DNA of 6,889 bases from assembly GCA_938030915.1 (NCBI GenBank), contig CALHIO010000213.1, positions 1-6,889 of the forward strand, read 5' to 3'. The notes beneath the pieces are model-generated. The model saw nothing but the letters and a program-made list of their open reading frames with translations, did not search any database and was not told the DNA's origin. The translations under genes were made by a program, and so were the position numbers. Source of the DNA: an uncultured Gemmatimonadota bacterium. GTDB taxonomy: Bacteria; Gemmatimonadota; Gemmatimonadetes; Longimicrobiales; Gaopeijiaceae. Below, in pieces: positions 1-6,889 of this stretch; within the stretch, counting starts at the first letter, position 1; each line of letters starts with the position of its first letter.

Positions 1-187
1 AGCGAACCGGGCTCTCGACGAGCTTCGTCGTCAGGTCTCTGTCGCCCAGGCCGAACAGATCGAGCTCGAGCGTGACCTCCAGGTCCGCCGCAGCCTCGGC
101 AATATCGTCACCGCGGCAGAGGCGATCGGCATGGTGACCCCCAGCGCCGAGCAGATCGTCATCCTCGGTCGGGGAGGCGGGTCATGA
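1..187 (+). CDS. ftsL: FtsL-like cell division protein, C-terminal part (5' end outside window)
   Basis: This is the last 61 codons of a gene that enters from the left edge, read in the frame starting at base 2 and ending at TGA 185-187. The visible protein begins with a charged amphipathic helix with regularly spaced hydrophobic residues (LDELRRQV, then IELERDLQV), as expected for a coiled coil. It ends in AEAIGMVTPSAEQIVIL. This helix followed by a 'GM-x-x-P' segment is typical of the periplasmic end of FtsL/DivIC-type bitopic division proteins. FtsL forms a complex with its FtsB/DivIC-type partner and helps recruit and activate FtsW-FtsI at the septum. The position directly before ftsI supports FtsL strongly, because small FtsL proteins diverge too far for sequence alone to decide. 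The membrane helix and start are outside the window. The stop overlaps the ftsI start as ATGA, suggesting coupled translation. A DivIC-like name is the main alternative. Confidence 0.75.
   Translation, partial: ANRALDELRRQVSVAQAEQIELERDLQVRRSLGNIVTAAEAIGMVTPSAEQIVILGRGGGS
173..177 (+). promoter_or_regulatory. Ribosome binding site of ftsI
   Basis: GGAGG lies six bases before the ATG at 184, inside the end of the ftsL frame. It is the strongest Shine-Dalgarno match among the starts in the window. It fixes the ftsI start at 184, which also gives the expected short cytoplasmic tail before the membrane helix. Confidence 0.7.
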
Positions 188-2151
188 GTCAACGCCGGCA
201 CGACCCCCTGCGTCCGCATCCCTGGCGTCGACGGGCCGTTCTCACCGTCTGGCTGCTCAGCGCAGTCGCCGTGACGGTGCGTGCCGGTCAGATCCAGATC
301 GTTCAGGCCTCCGACTGGGAGGAGATGGCGAACAACCAGCACGAGGGCGCGGTGACGTTGCCGGCCCCGCGCGGCACGGTCTTCGCTGCGAATGGAGTGC
401 CTCTCTCCGTCACTCGGGAGCGGGTGCAGATCTACGTCGCACCGCGGGAGGTCAAAAACGCGGAGTTGGTCAAAGAGCGACTCGCCGGCGTCCTGGGTCT
501 CACCTCGGCCCGCGTGGAGCGTCTCGTATCTCGAGGTTCAGGCTGGAACCATGTCGGTCTCTACTCCCTCGCCGTCCGGGACTCGCTTCTCGGACTGCCC
601 GGCGTCCACCTGCAGTCGCTGTATCAACGCTATTACCCGCACGGGGAGATCGCCCGCGGGGTGACCGGGGTGGTGATCGATGGGGACGGGCGCGGAGGGA
701 TCGAGCAGCGGTATGACGACCACCTGAGGGGAGCCCCGGGTTCTCAGGTCGTCGCTCGCGACAGCCGTGGCAACCCGATTCCGGGCCAGCGGCTCACCGT
801 GAACGAGCCGAGATCCGGAGGTGAAATCGTCCTGACGCTCGACATGGAGCTGCAGGAGATCGCGCAATCGGCCCTCATGGATGCGATCGAGGAGCACGAG
901 GCGCTGGGCGGGGACATCCTGATCACGGATCCCCACTCGGGCGAAATCAGGGCGCTCTTCTCGATCCGGGACAACAACATCGCCGCCCTGTCCGCGATCA
1001 ACGCGCCCTTCGAGCCAGGTTCGACGCTGAAGGTCTTCACGGTCGCCGCGCTGCTCGACAACGGGCTCGCGGAGCTGAACGACGTGATCGACATCGACAA
1101 CGGTCGCTGGACGATCAACGGCCGGACGCTGAACGACACGCACGTGGAGGCTGAGCACATTACGCTCCGCACCGCGCTGAGCGAATCGTCGAACGTCGGG
1201 ATCGCCAAGGCCGCGCTCGCGCTCACCGAGGGCCTCCAGTACCAGAGCCTTCGGGACTTCGGCTTCGGGACGATGACGGGTATTGAGCTGCCGGGTGAGG
1301 TCGCGGGCACGCTGTACTCACCGGACCTCTGGAGTCTGCAGTCACCTCAGTCGCTGGCGATCGGATACGAGATGTCCGCTACGCCGCTCCAGATGGCGAT
1401 GGCGTACGGGGCAATCGCCAATGGCGGTGTGCTCATGAGCCCTCGGCTCGTTCGAGAGGTCCGCGACGCGAATGGGACGATTGTCGAGCGATTCGGTCCT
1501 CAGGAGATCCGTCGTGTCGTGAGCCGCCGCACGGCTGAGCAGCTGGGGCGTGCGCTCGTGGATGTCGTCGACAGCGGTACGGGTGGAGCAGCCGGTATCG
1601 GCAGCTACCAGGTGGCCGGAAAGAGCGGGACGGCCCGCTTCGCCACGAACGGTCGTTACGAGCGTGGTGACTACTCCTCGTCGTTCGTCGGGTACTTCCC
1701 GGCCGACGATCCGCAGCTCGTGATCTTCGTGAAGCTCGATCGACCGGGTGGCGGCGCGTACTACGGCGGCGCGGTGGCAGCTCCGGTGACGAGGGTCACG
1801 ATGGAGGCAGCGCTCGCGGCCAACGTACTGAATCTGGACAAGCTTGCGGGCGCGGCGCAGCGCCCGGTCGTCGTCGTGCCTTCCGATCTCTACACACAAT
1901 ACGCGGCAGCCGACCTGAGCATCCCGCTCCCGCCGCAGAGTTCCGAAGGACAGGGTGCCGAGGAGGGCGTGGCCGTTCCCGACGTGTCGGGACTTCCGGC
2001 TCGTTCGGCGATTCGCGAGCTGCACAAACATGGACTGCGCGTGGCCGACGTCGGGCCAGGCGCCGTGATCCGCACCTTCCCGACCGCCGGCTCGCTGGTC
2101 ACGCGGGGGCACGTAGTCCGCCTGCGGTATCGAGGGCAGGACGATGAGTGA
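184..2151 (+). CDS. ftsI: Septal peptidoglycan D,D-transpeptidase FtsI (class B PBP, PBP3 type) with C-terminal PASTA domain
   Basis: FtsI cross-links septal peptidoglycan on the outer face of the inner membrane, working with FtsW. The 655-residue protein has a basic cytoplasmic tail (residues 1-17) and one short membrane helix at about 18-34. The PBP dimer/pedestal domain covers about 59-205, with the conserved RGT at 63-65 and the GIEQRYDDHLRG stretch from 172. The transpeptidase domain covers about 240-560. All three penicillin-binding motifs are present: STLK at 280-283 with nucleophile Ser280, SSN at 335-337, and KSGT at 480-483. KSGT rather than KTGT is usual in PBP3-type enzymes. After a proline- and glutamate-containing linker, residues about 597-650 form a single PASTA domain (VPDVSGLPARSAI at its start). 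E. coli FtsI (588 residues) lacks this domain, which explains the extra length here. The start follows a good Shine-Dalgarno site and overlaps the ftsL stop by four bases. The 3' end overlaps murE by eight bases. A SpoVD/PBP2x-like name would describe the same architecture. Confidence 0.96.
   Translation: MSQRRHDPLRPHPWRRRAVLTVWLLSAVAVTVRAGQIQIVQASDWEEMANNQHEGAVTLPAPRGTVFAANGVPLSVTRERVQIYVAPREVKNAELVKERLAGVLGLTSARVERLVSRGSGWNHVGLYSLAVRDSLLGLPGVHLQSLYQRYYPHGEIARGVTGVVIDGDGRGGIEQRYDDHLRGAPGSQVVARDSRGNPIPGQRLTVNEPRSGGEIVLTLDMELQEIAQSALMDAIEEHEALGGDILITDPHSGEIRALFSIRDNNIAALSAINAPFEPGSTLKVFTVAALLDNGLAELNDVIDIDNGRWTINGRTLNDTHVEAEHITLRTALSESSNVGIAKAALALTEGLQYQSLRDFGFGTMTGIELPGEVAGTLYSPDLWSLQSPQSLAIGYEMSATPLQMAMAYGAIANGGVLMSPRLVREVRDANGTIVERFGPQEIRRVVSRRTAEQLGRALVDVVDSGTGGAAGIGSYQVAGKSGTARFATNGRYERGDYSSSFVGYFPADDPQLVIFVKLDRPGGGAYYGGAVAAPVTRVTMEAALAANVLNLDKLAGAAQRPVVVVPSDLYTQYAAADLSIPLPPQSSEGQGAEEGVAVPDVSGLPARSAIRELHKHGLRVADVGPGAVIRTFPTAGSLVTRGHVVRLRYRGQDDE
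2132..2136 (+). promoter_or_regulatory. Ribosome binding site of murE
   Basis: GAGGG lies seven bases before the ATG at 2144 and within the last codons of ftsI. It supports the start at 2144, eight bases before the end of ftsI, rather than a start further inside murE. Confidence 0.55.
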
Positions 2152-3619
2152 GTCGACCGCCACGCTGCGTGCGGTGGAAGACGTCCTCCGGACTGCTGAC
2201 CTCCTGACCGAGGTGCGCGGGTCGGAGGACATCGTCGTCCGGGGTGTATCTCAGGACTCCCGAACCACTGGGATGGACGAGCTGTTTCTGGCCTGGAAGG
2301 GGACGGAGTCCGATGCGCACGACCATGTCGACCAGGCCGTGGCACGTGGTGCGGCCGCGGTGGTCGTCGAGCGCCCCGTGGATGCCGAGGTGCCTCAGCT
2401 CGTCGTTCGTGACGGCCGTCGGGCGGCCGCTCTCGCGGCGAACGTAGTCCTCGGGTCGCCGACTTCGGCCATGACGATCGTCGGAGTGACCGGCACGAAC
2501 GGAAAGACGACCACCTCACTCCTGATGCAGCATCTCGTCGCACCCGAGCGGACCGCAGCGGTCATCGGCACGCTCGGGCTGGTGGGGACGGACGGGCTGC
2601 GGCCCGGCACCGAAGGCCTGACCACGCCCGGCCCGGTGCAGCTCATGACGTGGATGCGTGACCTGGCCGACGCTCGATACGACGTGGTCGTGCTCGAGGC
2701 CTCTTCGCATGCGATCGAGCAGCATCGGCTGGACGGGATCGCGTTCGACGTCGCGGTCTTCACGAACCTGTCCCGGGATCACCTCGACTATCACGGCGAC
2801 ATGGCCGCGTATCGCGCCGCCAAGCTCGGACTGGTCGATCTGGTCTCGGGTGAGGGCACGGTCGTGGTGAACCGAGACGCCGACGCATGGAAGGGGCTCG
2901 AGGCGGACGGACGTCGGGTCGTGACGTACTCGCTCGAAGGCGACGCGGACGTGCAGGCCCGCGAGATCCGCCTGGATCACGCAGGCAGCAGCTTCACGAT
3001 GGTCGTGGAAAACCAGTCGTTCGCCGTACGTCTGCCGCTGGTGGGCCGGTACAACGTCGAGAACGCGCTTGCGGCGGCTTCCGCCGCCATCGCGATCGGG
3101 GTTGACCCTGCGCTCATCGCCGACCGCCTCGCATCCGCGCCGCAGGTCTCGGGTCGACTCGAGACCGTGCTCAGCGAGCCCTTCGCGGTACTGATCGACT
3201 TCGCCCACACGCCCGCGGCGCTAGAAGGAGCTCTCGGGGCGTTGAGGCCGCTGACGGATGGGAGGCTCATCGTCCTCTTCGGAGCCGGGGGCGACCGAGA
3301 TCGCAGCAAGCGCAGGCCGATGGCCGAGGCCGTGGCGCGGATCGCCGACGTCGCGGTGTTGACGTCGGACAACCCACGCACGGAGAACCCCGACGCGATC
3401 ATCGACGATCTGATCGAGGGGATGGGCTCGATGGAGTTCATCCGGATGACGGACCGACGCGCCGCCATCCACGCGGCTCTCGACGCTGCTCGTCCGGGTG
3501 ATACGGTCGTGCTGGCGGGGAAGGGGCACGAGACGTATCAGGTCGTCGGAACGGAGAAGCAGCCCTTCGACGAGGCGGCAATCGCACGCACCGCGCTCCG
3601 CGAGCTGGGGGTCCTCTGA
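2144..3619 (+). CDS. murE: UDP-MurNAc-L-Ala-D-Glu:meso-diaminopimelate ligase MurE
   Basis: MurE is the cytoplasmic ATP-dependent ligase that adds the third residue of the stem peptide. The protein has 491 residues, close to the usual 480-500. Three Mur ligase domains are visible. The N-terminal UDP-binding domain carries QDSR at 37-40. The central ATPase domain has the P-loop GTNGKTT at 117-123, the substrate-binding TTP at 160-162, EASSH at 185-189, and a lysine (Lys227 in YRAAK) at the place carbamylated in the family. The boundary motif GRYNVENALAA starts at 301, and the C-terminal domain follows. DNPR at 409-412 and GKGHE at 459-463 match the residues that bind meso-diaminopimelate in E. 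coli MurE. Lysine-adding enzymes differ at DNPR, so meso-DAP is the predicted substrate. The gene overlaps ftsI by eight bases at its start and murF by one base at its end (TGATG), in a single probable operon. No key residue is missing. Confidence 0.97.
   Translation: MSESTATLRAVEDVLRTADLLTEVRGSEDIVVRGVSQDSRTTGMDELFLAWKGTESDAHDHVDQAVARGAAAVVVERPVDAEVPQLVVRDGRRAAALAANVVLGSPTSAMTIVGVTGTNGKTTTSLLMQHLVAPERTAAVIGTLGLVGTDGLRPGTEGLTTPGPVQLMTWMRDLADARYDVVVLEASSHAIEQHRLDGIAFDVAVFTNLSRDHLDYHGDMAAYRAAKLGLVDLVSGEGTVVVNRDADAWKGLEADGRRVVTYSLEGDADVQAREIRLDHAGSSFTMVVENQSFAVRLPLVGRYNVENALAAASAAIAIGVDPALIADRLASAPQVSGRLETVLSEPFAVLIDFAHTPAALEGALGALRPLTDGRLIVLFGAGGDRDRSKRRPMAEAVARIADVAVLTSDNPRTENPDAIIDDLIEGMGSMEFIRMTDRRAAIHAALDAARPGDTVVLAGKGHETYQVVGTEKQPFDEAAIARTALRELGVL
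3607..3611 (+). promoter_or_regulatory. Probable ribosome binding site of murF
   Basis: GGGGG lies seven bases before the ATG at 3619. It is an imperfect Shine-Dalgarno match at correct spacing. The start and stop share a base (TGATG), so re-initiation by ribosomes finishing murE probably contributes. Confidence 0.35.
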
Positions 3620-5010
3620 TGGCCTTCATCTGGGACGACTCGGCGGTGCGCCAGGCGCTCGGCATGCGGGCCGACCTCGCCCAGCCCGATGTGGAATACA
3701 CCGGCGTCTCCACGGACTCCCGGTCCGTTTCGAGGGGCGACCTCTACGTGGCGCTCGTGGGTGACCGGTTCGACGGCCACGACTTCGTCGCCGACGCATT
3801 TTCGAAGGGTGCGGCCGGAGCCGTGGTTTCGCGGCCTGCCGCGGGCGACCCCGCAGGTCGTCTGTACCCGGTCGACGATACGCTCGTCGCCCTCGGTCGC
3901 CTGGCGGCGTGGCGGCGGCAGAAGATCGACGCGCCGGTGGTTGCGATCACCGGATCGTCCGGGAAGACGACCACCAAAGAGATGACCGCCGCGGCACTCG
4001 GCGAGACGTATCGCGTCCATGCGACGTCCGGGAACCTCAACAACCGGATCGGGATGCCTCTGACGCTCCTCGCAGCCCCGGAGCGGGTCGAGGCTGTCGT
4101 CCTCGAACTGGGCACGAACGAGCCCGGCGAGATCAAGGCTCTCGTCCAGATCGCGCGGCCGGACGTCGCGGTCATTACGACCGTCGGCGAAAGCCACCTG
4201 GAGAAGCTCGGCTCGCTCGGGGGCGTCCTGACAGAGAAGCTCGACATCCTTCGGGGCATGGTCGATGGCGGTCAGTGCATCGTCGGCGACGATCCTCCGG
4301 TCCTTGCCGAACGGGCCCACGCCATCTGCTCCCAGGTGAAGGTCGTGGGGTGGAGCGCCCGCGCAGATGCAAACGCCCGACCGGAGAACGCTGAGGTCGA
4401 CGTATTCGGGCGGTACAGCTTCGACTGGCGGGGCCAGCGGGTCACCGCGCCCATGGTCGGACGGCACGCGGTCTCGAACGCCCTACTGGCGCTGACCGTT
4501 GCGGATGTCCTCGACGTGCCGGCGCGCGACGCGATTCGGGGGCTCGGCTCGGCCCGGATGGGCTCGATGAGGGGTGAATTCCAGCGCATCGGAGCGCTCA
4601 CGCTGATCGTCGACTGCTACAACGCGAATCCCCAGAGTGTGCGAGCCTCTCTCGACGTGCTGGAGGACCAGGCGGTGACGGGTCGCAAGGTCGCTGTCCT
4701 CGGCTCGATGCTGGAACTGGGCGACGCGACGCCCGGGCTGCACGCAGAGGTGCTCGCGGACACCGTCAGCCGTGACATCGACGTGATCGTGGCGACGGGT
4801 GCGTTCGCGGATGCGGCGACCCGTGCCGGCCTCCGGGACGAGCGTGTCGTGATCGGCGAGAACTGGCAGGCCGCGTACCCTCTGCTGGTCGAGCGACTCG
4901 AAGGTGGCGAGATCATCCTGCTCAAGGCGTCCCGCGGGATCGCGCTGGAGAGGATCCTGCCGCGCCTCGAGGCGGACTTCGGTACGGCTGTCGAGCCGGT
5001 GCAGGCCTGA
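3619..5010 (+). CDS. murF: UDP-MurNAc-tripeptide:D-alanyl-D-alanine ligase MurF
   Basis: MurF completes the cytoplasmic precursor by joining D-Ala-D-Ala to UDP-MurNAc-tripeptide with ATP. The 463-residue length is normal (E. coli 452). The N-terminal domain has the STDSR motif at 31-35, followed by a DLYVAL segment as in MurE and MurF. The ATPase domain has the P-loop TGSSGKTTTK at 111-120. It is followed by GNLNNRIGMPLTLL from 138, which is characteristic of MurF and separates it from the other Mur ligases. SHLEKLGS at 192-199 is the usual histidine-containing segment, and GRHAVSNALLAL from 281 marks the domain boundary. The C-terminal domain has DCYNANPQS at 332-340, LGSMLELGD at 361-369 and LKASRGIALE at 435-444, all MurF signatures. 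The start ATG shares its A with the murE stop and the stop shares its A with the mraY start, so translation is probably coupled on both sides. Nothing about the gene looks unusual. Confidence 0.97.
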   Translation: MAFIWDDSAVRQALGMRADLAQPDVEYTGVSTDSRSVSRGDLYVALVGDRFDGHDFVADAFSKGAAGAVVSRPAAGDPAGRLYPVDDTLVALGRLAAWRRQKIDAPVVAITGSSGKTTTKEMTAAALGETYRVHATSGNLNNRIGMPLTLLAAPERVEAVVLELGTNEPGEIKALVQIARPDVAVITTVGESHLEKLGSLGGVLTEKLDILRGMVDGGQCIVGDDPPVLAERAHAICSQVKVVGWSARADANARPENAEVDVFGRYSFDWRGQRVTAPMVGRHAVSNALLALTVADVLDVPARDAIRGLGSARMGSMRGEFQRIGALTLIVDCYNANPQSVRASLDVLEDQAVTGRKVAVLGSMLELGDATPGLHAEVLADTVSRDIDVIVATGAFADAATRAGLRDERVVIGENWQAAYPLLVERLEGGEIILLKASRGIALERILPRLEADFGTAVEPVQA

Positions 5011-6116
5011 TGCTCGCCCACCTGCTGCCCGCGCTGACCGACGTCTTCTCGCCGCTGAACGTCTTCGTCTACATCTCGTTCCGCACTGCGGGTGCCGTGG
5101 TCACGTCCCTGGTCATCGCCTTCGTGTTCGGGCCGCTGGTGATTCGCCGCCTGCAGCTCGCCAACGTGGGTCAGGTGGTGCGCGAAGTCGGCCCGGAGAC
5201 GCATCTGGCGAAGTCCGGAACGCCCACGATGGGCGGGATCATTATCATCCTGGCGACGACCGTCTCGACACTGCTCTGGGCCCGTCTGGACAACCCCTAC
5301 ACGATCCTCGCGCTCGTCTCGCTCCTCTGGATGGGTGCCATCGGTTTTCTGGACGACTACCTCAAGGTGGTGCAGGGCAAGACGAGAGGACTGGTCGCTC
5401 GCTACAAGATGGTCGGGCAGTGGACGTTCGGGCTCGCGCTGGGGGTCTTCCTCGTCTGGAATCCGATCTCCGAGCACCCGACCACGTGGACGACCGTACC
5501 GTTCTTCGCGAACGTCGCGGCCGCCTTCTCCGTTCCCGTGTTCGTTCTGTTCACCGGGATCGTCGTCTCGGGCTCGTCCAACGCGGTGAACCTCACCGAC
5601 GGACTCGACGGCCTGGCGGCCGGACTCACGGCGATCGCGGCCGCGACGCTGGGCATTTTCGCCTATATCGCGGGCCGGATCGACACGTCCCAGTACCTCG
5701 GCTTCTTCTATCTGCCCGGAGCAGGGGAGTTGACGATTTTCGCGCTCGCGCTCGCGGGCGGTGCACTGGGCTTTCTCTGGTTCAACTCGTACCCGGCGGA
5801 AGTCTTCATGGGCGACACCGGGTCGCTGGCTCTCGGAGGGGCGCTCGGCGTCATGGCGATCCTCCTCAAGGCCGAATTCCTCCTCGTGATCGTCGGAGGC
5901 GTCTTCGTGCTCGAAACGCTCTCCGTGATCGTGCAGAAGGGGTGGTTCAAGTACACGAAGCGGCGGTTCGGAGAGGGGAGGCGCGTCTTCAGGATGGCGC
6001 CCATCCACCACCACTTCGAGAAGCTCGGATGGTCCGAAACCACGGTCGTCATCCGCTTCTGGATCGTCGGCGTTCTGTTCGCGATGGTCGCGTTCAGCAC
6101 ACTGAAGATCCGGTGA
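5010..6116 (+). CDS. mraY: Phospho-N-acetylmuramoyl-pentapeptide transferase MraY
   Basis: MraY transfers phospho-MurNAc-pentapeptide from its UDP carrier to undecaprenyl phosphate, making lipid I at the inner membrane. The protein has 368 residues (E. coli 360). Hydrophobic segments at about 20-44, 73-91, 96-117, 133-152, 168-187, 201-222, 238-258, 261-283, 288-309 and 346-363 fit the family's ten membrane helices. KSGTPTMGG at 68-76 is a MraY hallmark. The Mg2+/active-site acidic residues appear as Asp115-Asp116 in FLDDY, Asp197 and Asp200 in NLTDGLDGLA, and Asp269 in FMGDTGS. The HHH motif at 333-335, in the family's last cytoplasmic loop, is intact. The start overlaps the murF stop as TGATG, and only a weak AGG is seen just before it at 5003-5005, so coupling from murF is likely. 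The gene is followed by the only gap in the cluster, 40 bases before murD. The motif set excludes WecA-type relatives. Confidence 0.98.
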   Translation: MLAHLLPALTDVFSPLNVFVYISFRTAGAVVTSLVIAFVFGPLVIRRLQLANVGQVVREVGPETHLAKSGTPTMGGIIIILATTVSTLLWARLDNPYTILALVSLLWMGAIGFLDDYLKVVQGKTRGLVARYKMVGQWTFGLALGVFLVWNPISEHPTTWTTVPFFANVAAAFSVPVFVLFTGIVVSGSSNAVNLTDGLDGLAAGLTAIAAATLGIFAYIAGRIDTSQYLGFFYLPGAGELTIFALALAGGALGFLWFNSYPAEVFMGDTGSLALGGALGVMAILLKAEFLLVIVGGVFVLETLSVIVQKGWFKYTKRRFGEGRRVFRMAPIHHHFEKLGWSETTVVIRFWIVGVLFAMVAFSTLKIR

Positions 6117-6156
6117 GCGGATATGATGCGGACGTGCGTTTCGAGGATGTGGTTTG
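6117..6156 (+). other. mraY-murD intergenic gap with a possible -10 element and the murD ribosome binding site
   Basis: This is the only stretch in the window outside a coding frame. It contains TATGAT at 6122-6127, one mismatch from the sigma-70 -10 consensus. No convincing -35 hexamer stands 16-18 bases upstream, within the end of mraY, and no extended -10 TG is present, so the promoter reading is weak. GAGG at 6143-6146 lies ten bases before the murD ATG, slightly far but usable as a Shine-Dalgarno site. No terminator hairpin was seen, so read-through from mraY is expected. Confidence 0.25.
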
Positions 6157-6889
6157 ATGGATCTGTCTGGAATGAACGTGGCTGTCATCGGCCTGGGTGC
6201 GAGCGGAATCGCCGCAGCACGACTGGCCGCTGAAAAAGGAGGAGATGTCTATGTCTCGGATTCGCGCACGGATGATGCAGTTGCAGCTCGTGGAGCCAAC
6301 CTCGGAGACGGGGTCGAGGTCGAGCTGGGGCGACACGACCTCGAACGAATGGTCGATGCCGACCTCGTCGTCGCCAGCCCCGGCATACCGCCGGACGCTC
6401 CGGTGCTCCGTGGGCTCGCCCAACGAGGAGTTCGGTGGATCTCCGAGCCCGAGTTCGCCTGCCGGTTCTTCGATGGTGCACTGATCGGAATCACCGGCAC
6501 CAATGGAAAGACCACGACGACGCTTCTGGTGAACCAACTGCTCCACGCATCGGGCATCCGTTCCGCCGCGGGTGGGAACGTCGGGGGAGGGCTCGCCCCT
6601 GCCGCGTCGGATCTTGCGCGCCTGGACGACGCACCCGACTGGATCGTGCTCGAGATGAGCTCGTTCCAACTCGCGGGGGTGGAGACGTTCCGCCCGGACA
6701 TCGGTGTCGTGACGAACCTTTCTCCGGATCATCTCGACCGGTACGCCTCCGTCGAGGCGTACTACGGGGACAAGGCGAGGCTCTTCGACAACGCGACGGA
6801 TGAGAGCCTGTGGGTCCTCCCCGCGGGAGACGACGAGGTCGACCGGCTCGCGGGTGACGCTCGTGGCCGTCGCTACTTCTTCGGGAACG
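6157..6889 (+). CDS. murD: UDP-N-acetylmuramoyl-L-alanine:D-glutamate ligase MurD, N-terminal 244 residues (3' end outside window)
   Basis: MurD adds D-glutamate to UDP-MurNAc-L-Ala with ATP in the cytoplasm. The visible 244 codons cover the N-terminal UDP-binding domain and most of the ATPase domain of a protein usually about 430-460 residues long. A Rossmann-like start has VIGLGASG at 10-17, and VVASPGIP at 71-78 is the classic MurD motif. ISEPEF at 95-100 follows. The P-loop is TGTNGKTT at 113-120, with GGNVGGGL at 139-146, the catalytic-region LEMSSFQL at 165-172, and TNLSPDHLDRY at 186-196. Lys206 in YYGDKARLF is at about the place of the carbamylated lysine. The C-terminal ligase domain is beyond the window. 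The ATG at 6157 gives a five-residue lead before MNVAVIG. An alternative start is Met6 at 6172, but its upstream Shine-Dalgarno match is no better. An in-frame stop at 6124-6126 rules out a much longer N-terminus. The gene continues intact to the window edge. Confidence 0.96.
   Translation, partial: MDLSGMNVAVIGLGASGIAAARLAAEKGGDVYVSDSRTDDAVAARGANLGDGVEVELGRHDLERMVDADLVVASPGIPPDAPVLRGLAQRGVRWISEPEFACRFFDGALIGITGTNGKTTTTLLVNQLLHASGIRSAAGGNVGGGLAPAASDLARLDDAPDWIVLEMSSFQLAGVETFRPDIGVVTNLSPDHLDRYASVEAYYGDKARLFDNATDESLWVLPAGDDEVDRLAGDARGRRYFFGN

Noticed and set aside
3538..4467. A 309-codon open frame on the - strand opposite murE and murF.
   Set aside because: It shows no domain or membrane pattern, lies opposite conserved Mur ligase motifs, and has the composition expected of a GC-rich shadow frame.
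4904..6157. A 417-codon + strand frame overlapping the end of murF and all of mraY.
   Set aside because: It is rich in Arg, Gly and Ala, lacks motifs, and shares its whole length with MurF and the motif-complete MraY. It is a shifted-frame shadow.
4617..6188. A 523-codon open frame on the - strand opposite murF, mraY and the murD start.
   Set aside because: Its product is dominated by Arg, Glu, Asp and His without any recognisable domain. It lies wholly opposite well-conserved genes. Long antisense frames like this are expected in GC-rich DNA, and its Arg/Glu/Asp content mirrors the codon bias of the real genes.
6123..6233. A 36-codon frame beginning ATGATG in the mraY-murD gap, as a possible leader peptide.
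   Set aside because: It runs mostly inside murD in another frame, has no clear ribosome binding site, and shows no regulatory pattern such as a codon run or hairpin.
2492..6516. Similar nucleotide stretches at 2492-2512, 3952-3972 and 6496-6516 as possible dispersed repeats.
   Set aside because: They encode the shared P-loop of MurE, MurF and MurD, and the similarity stops outside it. It reflects family homology, not a DNA repeat.
1..6889. A novel accessory system, mobile element or inserted gene within the cluster.
   Set aside because: Every base except 40 belongs to a recognised dcw gene in standard order. No frame is broken and no compositional shift, inverted repeat array or extra gene was seen.

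Overview
The window is a continuous piece of a bacterial division and cell wall (dcw) cluster. All genes are on the + strand, in the order ftsL (3' end only), ftsI, murE, murF, mraY, murD (5' part only). This is the classical dcw order. The genes upstream of ftsL and downstream of murD lie outside the window, so nothing is claimed about them.

The DNA is GC-rich and codons strongly prefer G or C in the third position throughout. No gene differs in composition from its neighbours. MurE carries a DNPR motif, which points to meso-diaminopimelate peptidoglycan. FtsI carries one C-terminal PASTA domain, which the E. coli and Pseudomonas FtsI lack. Together with the general look of the MraY and FtsI proteins, this suggests a high-GC, non-proteobacterial, Gram-negative-type organism, possibly Gemmatimonadota or a relative. 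That assignment is an impression from sequence style, not a demonstrated placement.

Layout: 1-187 is the end of an FtsL-like division protein. 184-2151 is the septal transpeptidase FtsI (PBP3 class). 2144-3619 is MurE, 3619-5010 MurF, 5010-6116 MraY, and 6157 to the window end is MurD, cut at codon 244. The first five genes overlap one another by 1 to 8 bases, so they are probably translationally coupled. The only gap is 40 bases between mraY and murD. No RNA gene, mobile element, CRISPR array, terminator or long non-coding stretch was seen.

Working together: MurD, MurE and MurF add D-Glu, the meso-diamino acid and D-Ala-D-Ala in turn to the UDP-MurNAc peptide in the cytoplasm. MraY moves the finished phospho-MurNAc-pentapeptide onto the undecaprenyl carrier to make lipid I. 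FtsI cross-links the polymerised product at the septum, where FtsL helps assemble and activate the division machinery. I found no convincing sign of an undescribed system. The window reads as a well-preserved core locus, and the findings are accordingly modest.
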